NCBI RefSeq assembly: GCF_024172085.1
Contig: NZ_JAMZDZ010000001.1
Location: 1,860,001-1,924,000 of the forward strand
Length of the DNA: 64,000 bases
Source: Hamadaea flava
GTDB taxonomy: Bacteria > Actinomycetota > Actinomycetes > Mycobacteriales > Micromonosporaceae
Direction: 5' to 3'
Every line of letters begins with the position of its first letter. Position 1 is the stretch's first letter. Both the position numbers and the translations under genes were made by a program. The notes under the pieces were generated by a model, which ran no database searches, was not told where the DNA came from, and saw only the letters and a program-made list of their open reading frames with translations. Below, in pieces: positions 7,332 to 16,095 of this stretch.

Positions 7332-8480
7332 CCGCAGCGCCGTCAGCGTCGCGTCGACGTCGGCTTCGCTGTGATAGTGCAGGAACCCCACCCGCACCGC
7401 CCCACCGGTGATGCCGAGGGCGTCGAACACCGCCGGCGCGTGGAACATGCCCGCACCGGCCGCGATCCCCCGGCTGGCCAAGGCTTTCGCGACCTCGACC
7501 GGGGCGTGGCCCGGCACGGTGAGCGCGAACGTCGCGGTACGGCCGTCCATCGCCGGAAGGCCGTGCAACCGGATCCCGTCCGGCAGACCATCGAGGAACC
7601 GCTGCCCGAGCCGCCGTTCGTGATCGACGATCGCGGCCCAGCCGACGCTGTCGACATATTCGAGGGCGGCGACCAAGCCGGCGAGGGCTTCGAACGCCAG
7701 GGTGCCGTGCTCGAATCGGGCCGCGCCCGGCGCGGCAACGGCGTGGGCCGCCTGATGCGGCCGCCACCGGTCGGCGACCCGCTCACGGACGTAGAACAGA
7801 CCAAGGTGCGGGCCGAAGAACTTGTACGCCGAGCAGATCGCCACATCCACCCCCAGCTCGCCGACCACGGTCGGGAAGTGCGGTGCCCAGTGAGTGGCGT
7901 CGGCCCAGGCGATCGCCCCAGCCGCGTGCGCCAGCTGGACGACGGCAGCCACGTCTACCGCAGTGCCGGTCGCGTTGTTGGCGTACGGGAACGCCACGAT
8001 CCGCGTCCGCTGCCCGATCGCCGCGGCAAGGGCGACCATGTCGAGCCGGCCGTCACCGTCGAGACCCACTGTCTTCACGACCAGACCCCGGTCGGCGGCG
8101 GCCTGCGTCCACGGGGCGATGTTCGCATCATGATCCAGGGCGGTGACCACAATCTCATCGCCCGCGACCACATCCCGGGTCGCCGCCCGCGACAGGTTGA
8201 AGTTCACCGAGGTCGCGTTGAACCCGAATCCCACCTCCGCCGGCGATGCGGCGCCCAGGAACGCGGCCGCCGCCGCCCGTGCCCCCGCGACCAGATCACC
8301 GGTCGCCTCGCTGGCAGCGAACACCCCACCCAGATTCGCGTTACTGGCCGACAGATATCCGGTGATCGCGTCGAGCACCGGCTGCGGAGTCTGCGAACCA
8401 CCCGGCCCGTCCAGACGGATCACCCCATTGGCGAACGCCGGGAAAAACACACGCACCGACTCGATCGGCAGCGCACCCAT
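7320..8480 (-). CDS. Class V aminotransferase, cysteine-desulfurase-like
   Basis: A 386-residue PLP enzyme of the cysteine-desulfurase-like branch. N-terminal LDGPGGSQTPQPVLDAI, the ALDHDANIAPW segment, WADATHWAPH and the Schiff-base lysine region CSAYKFFGPHLG are all present, and FEHGTLAFEALAG follows. I place the start at ATG 8480, preceded by AAAGGTG; ten further codons are open upstream without a ribosome site. An ArsR-type box at 8556-8571 lies about 80 bp upstream, so arsenic probably controls it. The substrate is unknown. Sulfur mobilisation for thioarsenical or Fe-S repair chemistry is possible but speculative. Confidence 0.82.
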   Translation of the reverse strand: MGALPIESVRVFFPAFANGVIRLDGPGGSQTPQPVLDAITGYLSASNANLGGVFAASEATGDLVAGARAAAAAFLGAASPAEVGFGFNATSVNFNLSRAATRDVVAGDEIVVTALDHDANIAPWTQAAADRGLVVKTVGLDGDGRLDMVALAAAIGQRTRIVAFPYANNATGTAVDVAAVVQLAHAAGAIAWADATHWAPHFPTVVGELGVDVAICSAYKFFGPHLGLFYVRERVADRWRPHQAAHAVAAPGAARFEHGTLAFEALAGLVAALEYVDSVGWAAIVDHERRLGQRFLDGLPDGIRLHGLPAMDGRTATFALTVPGHAPVEVAKALASRGIAAGAGMFHAPAVFDALGITGGAVRVGFLHYHSEADVDATLTALRSLV

Positions 8481-8555
8481 AACCCACACCTTTACCTCGA
8501 TAGTCTTCAAAACAGCCGTCCGGCAGCGTCCCGCAGGCCACTATCACCTGTCAAC

Positions 8556-8571
8556 CTAGACAGATGTCGAA
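8556..8571 (-). promoter_or_regulatory. ArsR-type operator before the aminotransferase
   Basis: Read on the minus strand the site is TTCGACATCTGTCTAG. Its first 13 bases are identical to the box before arsR. The 3' half then diverges, but TTGACAGG follows a few bases on. The position suits repression of the gene ending at 7320. Confidence 0.55.
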
Positions 8572-8732
8572 TCAGCGGTGGACCCGCACCACGGGGCGCA
8601 CCGGCGCTCCCACCCCTCACTGCGGCGGACCAGGCCGGTCGGTCTGGGGACCGCCGTCCGTAGGATCGCGGTCGGCCAGAGATCGCGCGACGATTGCCCT
8701 AGCAGCCACTCGCCCCTCGGTGGAGGTGTGCG

Positions 8733-9490
8733 ATGACTGGTGCGGACACGCAGGTGGAGCAGCCTGATCTATTGGGTTGGTGGATCGGTGCGAACGGTCC
8801 GGGTCGGCGGACGCGCATCCCCCGGCGGACCGCTCCGAGCACGGTGCTCAGGTTCACGTTCTACGGCTGCGACTCCACCAAGGACTTTCAGGACCGTCTG
8901 TCATCGGGCCGGCGGCAACGGGACTTCGCCGGCGAGCTGATCGCCGGGCGGGGCATGATCGTGGCGGAGTTCTTCGACGTCGGTGTCTCCCGGCGCACAC
9001 CGTGGCATCTTCGCCCGCAGGCCGGCCACCTGCACGGAGCGCTCCCCCAGCCTGGTCGGGGGTTTGATGCGATCGTGGTGGGCGAGTTCGAGCGGGCGTT
9101 CTACGCCGGCCAGTACGCACAGCTGGCGCCGGTGTTCGCCGCGCATGGTGTGCGGTTGTGACTGCCGGAGCTCGACGGGCCGGTCGATCCGGCCAATGAG
9201 TTGCACATGTAGCTATTGTCGTCGCTGCTCGGGGTGCATTCGAGGCGTGAGGTTCAGCGGGCGCAGCTTCGAGCGAAGGCAGCCATGCGTGCCCAGGCGG
9301 CGACGCAAGGGCGACATCTGGGTGGGCGGGCGGTGATATCGGGATACCTGACCGATCATGAGGTCGCCGTCCGCTGCGGTTTCTACACCTGGCAACTGGA
9401 GGTTGACGGCGAGTGGGTCTTCGGCGGGTGGCCGCCGCGGCTAGCCCGGGTCGACAACGGCCGCCGGCGACGTCCCCGGAAAGCACAAGA
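8733..9490 (+). pseudogene. Decayed serine recombinase, N-terminal half
   Basis: A good ribosome site (GGAGG) precedes the ATG at 8733. The frame gives LRFTFYGCDSTKDFQD, VAEFFDVGVSRR, FDAIVVGEFERAFY and FAAHGVRL, the resolvase-domain landmarks of large actinobacterial recombinases. It is broken by in-frame TGA (9159-9161) and TAG (9210-9212). Beyond them the same frame still reads LLGVHSRREVQRAQLRAK and GQR/GGRAVISGY-like recombinase sequence before losing homology. The catalytic-region arginine of the usual GRxST motif is replaced (GCDST). No C-terminal DNA-binding region follows, so this is a dead remnant. Confidence 0.75.
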
Positions 9491-9887
9491 CCGCCGTCTT
9501 ATCGGACAGCGTCGATGCATTTCGGCGGGGGTTCAACGTCCGAGATACAAACCAATACCCAACCGGGCCCGACGCTGTCCACATCGATCCCATTGCTGTA
9601 GCAGCTGATCATTCGGCGGCGTTCTGGTCTCGACCCCTTCGCAGGTGGAACGGACTGGGCGCCGCCCCTCAGTCGGTAGATCGTATCGACATGGCTTGAC
9701 AGTGTCGAAGCAGCTGCGTGGCCCGTTCGGCAGTCAGCTTCGAGCGTTGGGAACCTCATTGACCCACCAACTCATGATCGCCGCTGTGGCAGACGGTGGG
9801 GTCGTCGCCGGTACGCACGGCCCGTGCTAGCGGATGCCAACGCCTGCACCGTTCGACGAAGCCTTGCTAGACACAGCCTCTAGTGAG
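9491..9887. other. Gene-free stretch with one ArsR-like box
   Basis: No frame here reads like a protein. CTTGACA-G-TGTCGAA at 9695-9709 resembles the two ars operators but with a 1-bp rather than 2-bp centre, and no intact gene follows it. Confidence 0.4.
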
Positions 9888-10514
9888 CTATTGGAGTAGC
9901 AGGCGCGCGAGGGTGTCGGCGGCCCACTCGGTCCATTCCTCGTTGCTCCAGCCCCGGTCGCGGGTGAGGAGCAGAAAGGTTTCCGGCGTCATGATCGCGA
10001 GCGCGGTGTCGGCGGCGCGCAGCGGGCTGACGCCGGGACGAAGGCTGCCCTTGGCGGCGAGCGCTCCAGTGAACACGGCTAGGACGGTGTGGCGCTGGGT
10101 GATGTTGGTGCGCCAGATTTCGGCGATCTCCGGGTCGGTGGCGGCGGCGGATCGTACGACTTCCAGTACCGCCGCGACTCGGGAGTGGATCTCGGCGGTC
10201 TTCACCGCGAGTAGGCGCAGCATCTCGGCGGATGGGGCGGCTAGGGCTTCGTCGGCCCAGGGTCGTTCGAGGGACGCGATCGGCAGGGTGTCGCCGGCGA
10301 TCTCGATGTCAAGGAGTTCTTTGAGGATCGCGCGTTTGGTGTCGAAGGTGAAGTAGAGCGTCTGCACGGCGACGCCAGCTTCGGCGGCGATCGCCTGCAT
10401 CGTCGTGGCCGTGTAGCCGCCTTCAGTGAACAGCTTGCGGGCCGCCTTCAACATGCGTTCGCGGGTGGCGGCCGCCTTCGCCGCGCGCACTCCGGTCTTC
10501 GGGCTGCCGGTCAT
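9888..10514 (-). CDS. TetR-family repressor of the adjoining operon
   Basis: A 208-residue TetR protein. The N-terminal helix-turn-helix reads RERMLKAARKLFTEGGYTA then AIAAEAGVAVQTLYFTFDTK. The C-terminal region is helical and ligand-binding in this family (TIHSR/EIHSRVAAVLEVVRSAA). ATG 10514 is preceded by GAGGAGAG. It is divergent from the DHA2 exporter operon, with 83 bp between start codons containing two palindromes, so it probably represses both directions and responds to the compound exported or modified by the operon. Confidence 0.9.
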   Translation of the reverse strand: MTGSPKTGVRAAKAAATRERMLKAARKLFTEGGYTATTMQAIAAEAGVAVQTLYFTFDTKRAILKELLDIEIAGDTLPIASLERPWADEALAAPSAEMLRLLAVKTAEIHSRVAAVLEVVRSAAATDPEIAEIWRTNITQRHTVLAVFTGALAAKGSLRPGVSPLRAADTALAIMTPETFLLLTRDRGWSNEEWTEWAADTLARLLLQ

Positions 10515-10531
10515 GGGTGACTCTCCTCACG

Positions 10532-10588
10532 TTGACTAGAGCTTCACTCTAGCGCAATTCTCACTGAAGTCCCACTCTAGTGAGAATT
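10532..10588. promoter_or_regulatory. Divergent promoter region with two palindromes
   Basis: CTAGAG-CTTCA-CTCTAG (10536-10552) and AATTCTCACT...AGTGAGAATT (10556-10565 and 10579-10588, perfect 10-bp arms) lie between the tetR and exporter starts. A TTGACT -35-like element begins at 10532. Either palindrome could be the TetR operator; the longer one abuts the exporter's ribosome site. Confidence 0.6.
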
Positions 10589-10597
10589 GGAGATCTG

Positions 10598-12037
10598 ATG
10601 CGCGAACGCTCATTCATGGGTCGCGGCGGGGCCTTGGTGCTGATCACCGTCGTCGAGCTGCTGGTCTTTCTGGACACCTCGGTGGTCAACATCGCTCTGC
10701 CGCAAATCGGCGACGGCCTGCACCTGCGTGAGGCCGGTCTGAGCTGGGTCACCAACGCGTACCTGCTGGCCTTCGGTGGGTGCATGCTGGTCGGTGGCCG
10801 GGCGGCCGACCACTTCGGCGCTCGGCGCATGTTCCAGATCGGACTGGCGCTGTTCACGCTGGCATCGGCCGCTGCCGGGCTGGCCGTGGCGCCCTGGCAC
10901 TTGATCGCCGCCCGCGCCCTGCAAGGCATCGGCGGCGCGGTGCTCATCCCCGCGCAACTCTCTCTGCTCGCACAGACTTTCACCGAGCCGGATGCGCGCC
11001 GCCGCGCGTTCGGGGTGTGGAGCGCGATGGGGGCTGCCGGTGCGGCGATCGGCACCTCCGCTGGCGGACTGCTCACGCAGTCTCTGGGCTGGCCCGCGAT
11101 CTTCCTGATCAACGTGCCGATCGGCGCGGTCGCCCTCGTCGTGAGCCCGCGCCTGCTCACGGCCGACCCGGCACGGACCCGCGGCACGACCGCCCGGCTC
11201 GACCTTCCTGGCGCCGTCGTCGGTACCGCAGGACTGCTAACGCTTGGCTACGCCGTCGGTGCGCTGGCCGACCCCGGTACGCGCGTAGCCGGCGCGGGGC
11301 TGTTGGCCGTCGCCGTGGTGCTGCTCGTGGTTTTCGCGGTCATCGAGTCGCGTACCCAGGAGCCGCTGGTGCCGTTGCGGCTGTTCGGCGTACGCGAGGT
11401 CACCGGGTCGACGCTGGTCAACGCGCTGGTCGGTGCGGCGCATGTCCCGGCATTCGCGCTGCTGGCGCTGTACTTGCAGCAGACGCAGCACTACGGCCCG
11501 AACCGCTCGGGCCTGGCCGTCTTGCCTGTCGCGGCCGCTGCCCTGGTCACGTCGCGGACGGTGATCCCCGGGCTGCTTAAACGGCTGGGTGCCCGCCAGG
11601 TGCTGGCCATCGGCCTCGCCCTGCAAGCGGCCGGGCTGGCCTGGTTCGCCATGCTGCCCTCCACGGTGGACTACCTGGCGGATGTCCTGCCTGCGACGCT
11701 CCTGCTGGGCGTCGGCCTTCCGGCAGCGTTTGTCGGCGTCACCGCCCCGGCGGTCACGGCGGTCGCCTCAGCCGACGCGGGTGTGACGGCGGGAGTCGTC
11801 AACACCGCCCAGCGCATCGGCTCCGGGCTCGGAGTCACCGCAGTCCTCGTACTGGCCGCTGCGGTGACTGGTGACGAGACGACCGCTACGAGCCCCGCGT
11901 ACCTGGCCGGATTGCGGGCCGGGTTCGCCGCGTGCGCGGCGCTCGCTTTGCTTGGCCTGCTGCTCACCCTCATCCTTCTGCGCCCCAATCCATCCAAGGC
12001 CGCCGTGACGCTGGCCGTAGCGAAAGGACACCACTGA
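10598..12037 (+). CDS. DHA2-family (14-helix) MFS drug exporter
   Basis: A 479-residue multidrug-type exporter. LDTSVVNIALPQI in helix 1, GGRAADHFGARRM after helix 2 and the antiporter motif RALQGIGGAVLIPAQLSLL in helix 5 are diagnostic of the DHA2/EmrB-QacA group, and about 14 hydrophobic helices can be drawn. ATG 10598 has GGAGA just upstream. Its stop overlaps the next start (TGATG), so it leads a coupled operon. The likely role is proton-driven export of the operon's product or substrate. Confidence 0.9.
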   Translation: MRERSFMGRGGALVLITVVELLVFLDTSVVNIALPQIGDGLHLREAGLSWVTNAYLLAFGGCMLVGGRAADHFGARRMFQIGLALFTLASAAAGLAVAPWHLIAARALQGIGGAVLIPAQLSLLAQTFTEPDARRRAFGVWSAMGAAGAAIGTSAGGLLTQSLGWPAIFLINVPIGAVALVVSPRLLTADPARTRGTTARLDLPGAVVGTAGLLTLGYAVGALADPGTRVAGAGLLAVAVVLLVVFAVIESRTQEPLVPLRLFGVREVTGSTLVNALVGAAHVPAFALLALYLQQTQHYGPNRSGLAVLPVAAAALVTSRTVIPGLLKRLGARQVLAIGLALQAAGLAWFAMLPSTVDYLADVLPATLLLGVGLPAAFVGVTAPAVTAVASADAGVTAGVVNTAQRIGSGLGVTAVLVLAAAVTGDETTATSPAYLAGLRAGFAACAALALLGLLLTLILLRPNPSKAAVTLAVAKGHH

Positions 12038-12720
12038 TGACCCTTGCCACTGGCGACGAGCGATGGCTTGCTGAGACCTGGCCGTTCGTCCGCGAACATC
12101 TGCCGGCGGCGCCCGCCCGGGTGCTGGAGGTCGGCTGCGGGCCGCTCGGCGGTTTCGTTCCCGCTCTGCACACCGCGGGCTATGCGGCGGCCGGCGTCGA
12201 TCCGCACGCGCCGCACGCGCCCGGATACCACCGCGAGCGTTTCGAAGACCACGCCATCGACGGCCCGTTCGATGTGATCGTCGCGTGCACGTCGCTGCAC
12301 CACGTGGACCGTATCGACACCGTCGTCGACCGGATCCACGCTGCGCTGCGTCCCGGCGGGACGCTGATCGTCGTCGAATGGGCATGGGAGCGGTTCGACG
12401 AACCGACTGCTCGGTGGTGCTTCGCCCACCTGCGGTCCGAGCCAGTGGAACCAGGATGGCTGCAGCGCCACCACGACCGGTGGCAGGCAGCCGGGATCGA
12501 CTGGGACACCTATCTACGTGGCTTCGCGGCCGAGGAGGGCTTGCATACCGGCGATGCCATCACCGGAGTTCTGAACTCGACGTTCGCGACAGAACAGCTC
12601 ACCTTCACTCCGTACTTCGCTGCTGGCCTCGACGCCACGAGCGCGGACGAGCAAGCCGCAATCGAAGAGGGCTCTGTTCGGGCCAGCGGGATCCGCTACG
12701 TCGGCCGGCGGGTGTCATGA
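12037..12720 (+). CDS. SAM-dependent methyltransferase
   Basis: A 227-residue class I methyltransferase. Motif I is VLEVGCGPLGGFVPAL (SAM binding), an acidic residue follows in AGVDPHAP, motif II-like DVIVACTSLHHV and post-motif LRPGGTLIVVEW complete the fold. The C-terminal third probably forms the acceptor site and gives no family clue. The ATG overlaps the exporter stop, and an AAAGGA ribosome site lies inside the exporter's last codons. The gene also overlaps the next start by ATGA. The acceptor (O, N, S or C) is unknown. Confidence 0.87.
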   Translation: MTLATGDERWLAETWPFVREHLPAAPARVLEVGCGPLGGFVPALHTAGYAAAGVDPHAPHAPGYHRERFEDHAIDGPFDVIVACTSLHHVDRIDTVVDRIHAALRPGGTLIVVEWAWERFDEPTARWCFAHLRSEPVEPGWLQRHHDRWQAAGIDWDTYLRGFAAEEGLHTGDAITGVLNSTFATEQLTFTPYFAAGLDATSADEQAAIEEGSVRASGIRYVGRRVS

Positions 12721-13928
12721 AGCCGACGGTTGTGGTCATCGGCGCTGGCTCGGCCGGACTGGCCGCAGCGGCCGCCCTGCTGGAACGCGGCGTGAGGAGC
12801 GTCGTTCTCGAGCAAGGCGATCGGGTCGCGACTTCATGGCGGCAGCGCCACGAGGACCTGAGGCTCAACACCATCCGGTGGCTGTCGGGCCTGCCGGGGT
12901 TGGCCATTCCCCGGCACGCGGGCCGCTGGGTGAGCCGCGACGACTACATTGCCTATCTGGAGCGGTACGCGTTGGAGCAGGCCCTCGACATTCGCTTCGG
13001 CGTACGCGCCCAGCGCCTCAACCCGAACGCCCGCGGCTGGCAGGTCGACACGGACTCTGGAGTGTACGAGGCGGCGCATGTCGTCGTCGCCACCGGCAAC
13101 GACCGGGTTGCCTGGCAGCCCGACCTGCCCGGTCTCGCCGCTTTCGGCCGACCGGTCATGCACGTGGCGCAACTGCGGCGTGCAGCCGACCTCGCCGGGA
13201 AGCGTGTCCTGCTGATCGGCGCGGGTAACTCCGCCGTCGAGATCGCCGGGCACCTCGTCGACCACGCCGTCGCTGAGCTGTGGATGTCCGTTCGACGCCC
13301 GCCCAACATCCTGCCGCGCCAGCTGTGGGGCATCCCGCTGCACCCTGCCACCGTCGCGCTGCGCTACCTGCCCGAAGGGCTGCGCGACCGCCTGGCCCAG
13401 GCGATCTCCCGGCACGTGTTCGGTGATCTGAGCCGCTATGGCCTGCCCACGGCCACGGATGGCCCGTTCCGGCGGATGCGTACCAGCGGGGTGACCGCCG
13501 CGATCGACCAGGGCTTCGTCGATCACCTCGCTGCCGGAAGGCTGCGCATCGTCGCCGACGTCGACCACCTCACCGCAGACGAGGCCGTCCTACGTGACGG
13601 CACTCGCGTCGAGCCCGACGTCATCGTCACCGCCACCGGCTACCGTTCCGGCCTCACCGACCTCCTCGGCCCCTTGGACGTCCTCGACCAGCACCAGCGG
13701 CCACGCACCGGCAAGGGCCGCGAGGCGCTGCCTGGCCTGTGGCTCACCGGTTTCTGGCCCGCGATCGAGGGCAACCTACGCCAGCACGGGCGCGAAGCCG
13801 GGCGTATCGCCGATGGCATCACCACAAGCCGGTGCCGTTCCGCCGGTCCACCATCCCGCCCGACCAGCCTCCGACGGCAGTCGCCCACGCCCGATTCCCA
13901 GCATCAACCGTTGAGGAGTTCCCTGTGA
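12717..13928 (+). CDS. Flavin-containing monooxygenase
   Basis: A 403-residue protein with two Rossmann motifs, VVVIGAGSAGLAAAAALLE at residues 4-22 (FAD) and VLLIGAGNSAVEIAGHL near residue 165 (NADPH), plus the late VTATGYRSG segment. LGNWRD-like FMO identity is suggested by SWRQRHEDLRLNT and by PRHAGRWVSRDDYIAYLERYA. These fit class B monooxygenases that hydroxylate or oxidise small molecules. The last 35 residues (rich in R, S and P) look like low-complexity read-through. It overlaps the genes on both sides by 4 bp. Confidence 0.87.
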   Translation: MKPTVVVIGAGSAGLAAAAALLERGVRSVVLEQGDRVATSWRQRHEDLRLNTIRWLSGLPGLAIPRHAGRWVSRDDYIAYLERYALEQALDIRFGVRAQRLNPNARGWQVDTDSGVYEAAHVVVATGNDRVAWQPDLPGLAAFGRPVMHVAQLRRAADLAGKRVLLIGAGNSAVEIAGHLVDHAVAELWMSVRRPPNILPRQLWGIPLHPATVALRYLPEGLRDRLAQAISRHVFGDLSRYGLPTATDGPFRRMRTSGVTAAIDQGFVDHLAAGRLRIVADVDHLTADEAVLRDGTRVEPDVIVTATGYRSGLTDLLGPLDVLDQHQRPRTGKGREALPGLWLTGFWPAIEGNLRQHGREAGRIADGITTSRCRSAGPPSRPTSLRRQSPTPDSQHQPLRSSL

Positions 13929-14935
13929 CCATCCGCCACGTCGTACCCGTCGCGCGCAAGGCCGCCACCGGACGCGTCGCCGCCGTCTACACCCAGTCCC
14001 TGGCCGACTTCGGCCAGGCCGCCTTCATGATGCTGTCGCCCGCGCCGGAGATCCAGGCCGCCACCTGGGCGCTGCTGCGCGAGGCCGAACTCGTCGGCCG
14101 CGCGCCCCGCGTCAGCAAAGAGGTCATCGCCGTCGCCGTATCGCAGGCCAACGGGTGCCGGTTCTGCATCGACGCACATACGATCATGATCCACGCCCAC
14201 GGTACGCACGATCTCGCCGAAGACCTGCTGCACGACCGGATCCCGGCCGAACCGGCACATGCGGAGCTGGCCGCCTGGGCAGCATCGACGCGACGGCTGG
14301 ACGCCATTCCGCCGCACGCGCGCCCGTTCCCGGCGGAACACGCCGCCGAATACCTCGGCACCGCACTGGCGACACATTTCACGAACCGGATGTTCTCCGC
14401 GTTCACCGATGAGCAGCTGATGCCCGGCAACCTGCAACGCTCCGGGGTCGTACGCCGGGTCGGGGCCATGGCCTACACCCGGGTTATGCAGCGCGAACTC
14501 GCGCCCGGCGACAGCTTGCCGCTCCTCGACGGCATCACCGCCGGGTTATCGCCCGCGTGGGCGGCTGGTACGCCGATCGCGGCCGCGTTCGCCGCCCTAG
14601 GCGGCGCCACGGCTTCCGGCGGTGATCTACTCAGCACCGCCGCCCGCGAGATCATCTACGCGAGTGTCGCCCGGTGGGACGGTGCACATCTGCCGCCGTC
14701 AGGTGCATGGCTCGCCGAGGCGCTCGCCGGGCTGCCCGCCGCCGAGCAGCCTGGGGCGAGACTCGCCCTGCTAGCCTCGATCGACCCGCACCGCATCGAT
14801 GCCGGAGCAGTCGCGGCCTGGCGCGCCACCGGTCACTCCGACGACGCGGAACTCGTCCGTCTGGTCGCCTACGGAGCCTTCACCGCGGTCCAGCGGATCG
14901 CCGACACCATCACCGATCCAGCGACGATGCGATGA
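13925..14935 (+). CDS. AhpD/carboxymuconolactone-decarboxylase-like protein
   Basis: A 336-residue protein with the AhpD signature GCRFCIDAHTIM (C-x2-C-x3-H) near residue 80, the redox or proton-relay site of this superfamily. The first half is one AhpD-like helical domain. The second half contains a related helical repeat without the cysteine pair. GTG 13925 follows GAGGAG and overlaps the previous stop. Double-domain AhpD-like proteins can be peroxidases or decarboxylases/hydrolases. Its place between a monooxygenase and a reductase-like protein suggests processing of an oxidised intermediate or peroxide removal, which is inference. Confidence 0.8.
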   Translation: MTIRHVVPVARKAATGRVAAVYTQSLADFGQAAFMMLSPAPEIQAATWALLREAELVGRAPRVSKEVIAVAVSQANGCRFCIDAHTIMIHAHGTHDLAEDLLHDRIPAEPAHAELAAWAASTRRLDAIPPHARPFPAEHAAEYLGTALATHFTNRMFSAFTDEQLMPGNLQRSGVVRRVGAMAYTRVMQRELAPGDSLPLLDGITAGLSPAWAAGTPIAAAFAALGGATASGGDLLSTAAREIIYASVARWDGAHLPPSGAWLAEALAGLPAAEQPGARLALLASIDPHRIDAGAVAAWRATGHSDDAELVRLVAYGAFTAVQRIADTITDPATMR

Positions 14936-16095
14936 ACACGACCAAGACAGGCTCGATCCTTGTCGTCGGCGGCTACGGCGCCGTAGGCACGATCGTGTCC
15001 CGGACGCTCGACGGATGGTTCCCCGGTCGCGTCCTCGCGGCGGGCCGCCGTCCGCAACAGGCCCGCCTCGAGCCCGGCATCACGGCTGTCCGCCTCGACC
15101 TCCACGAACCTGGCAGCCTCGACGAGCTCCTGCGCCAGCACTCGATCAGTACGGTCGTCCTCTGCGTCGAACCACCCGACAGCGCCTTGGCCCGCACCTG
15201 CCTGCGCCAAGGAATCCACCTCGTCGACATTGGCGCCTCCGACCAACTCCTGTGCAAGGTGGAGGCGATGGCCGACCTCGCCATCGACAGCGGCGCCACC
15301 GCCGTACTGAGCGTCGGCGTCGCACCGGGACTCACCAACCTGCTGGCACAGCAAGTCCACCAGACCCTCGGCGGGACCGACCAGCTCGACATCACCGTGC
15401 TTCTCGGTGCCGGCGAACACCACGGCCTCGACGCCGTCGGCTGGACCGTCGGCCAGCTCGGCCAACAGTCCGCGCATGAGGCCCGGCGGTTCAGCGTCGC
15501 GCTGGCCGGGTACGGCGCCCGCACCGCCTACCCGTTCGGCTTCTCCGACCAGTACACCCTGCGCCGCACGCTGGGCGTCGGCAATGTCACGACACGACTG
15601 TGCCTGGACTCCGCACCGCTCACCGCGCTGCTCTTCGGCTTAAAACGCATCGGGGCTTTCCGCACCGAACCGCTCCGCAAGGCCCTCACCCAGATCCTCG
15701 CCCGCATCCATATCGGAACGAGCCGGTTCGCGATCCGCGTCGACGGCCAGCGCGGCGGCAGACACGCCGCCTACAACCTGACCGGCATCGAACAGAGCCG
15801 GATCACGGCGCTGGTCGCCGCCCACGTCACCCGAAAGATCGTCACCGGCTCGCTGCCGACAGGAGTCCACCACATCGAACAGCTGCCAGCCCTAGCAGAC
15901 ATCCCCTCTCAGCTCCTCGAACACGGCGTCACGCTCTGGCCTCCCGGCCCTCGGCAGCCAACCGCGGCACGCCGTGACGGCAGCTACAGCGACTCGATGT
16001 TGATCACCGCGCCAGTAGTGGACGAAGATTCCGTCAGCACCGCAGGCGGGCGGGAAGTCCTGGAGACCTTCCTCGACTACCACCGCGAAGTCTAA
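14932..16095 (+). CDS. Saccharopine-dehydrogenase-like NAD(P)-binding protein
   Basis: A 387-residue protein. ILVVGGYGAVGTIVSRTL at residues 9-26 is a Rossmann dinucleotide motif, followed by VVLCVEPPDSALARTC and HLVDIGASDQ, then SVGVAPGLTNLLAQQV, the typical layout of saccharopine-dehydrogenase-like reductases. It overlaps the AhpD-like gene by ATGA and closes the operon. The last ~33 residues, from the internal methionine codon at 15997 onward, do not belong to this fold. They read like the start of a DinB/DUF664 protein (REVLETFLDYHREV), so the natural stop seems to have been lost. Confidence 0.82.
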   Translation: MNTTKTGSILVVGGYGAVGTIVSRTLDGWFPGRVLAAGRRPQQARLEPGITAVRLDLHEPGSLDELLRQHSISTVVLCVEPPDSALARTCLRQGIHLVDIGASDQLLCKVEAMADLAIDSGATAVLSVGVAPGLTNLLAQQVHQTLGGTDQLDITVLLGAGEHHGLDAVGWTVGQLGQQSAHEARRFSVALAGYGARTAYPFGFSDQYTLRRTLGVGNVTTRLCLDSAPLTALLFGLKRIGAFRTEPLRKALTQILARIHIGTSRFAIRVDGQRGGRHAAYNLTGIEQSRITALVAAHVTRKIVTGSLPTGVHHIEQLPALADIPSQLLEHGVTLWPPGPRQPTAARRDGSYSDSMLITAPVVDEDSVSTAGGREVLETFLDYHREV

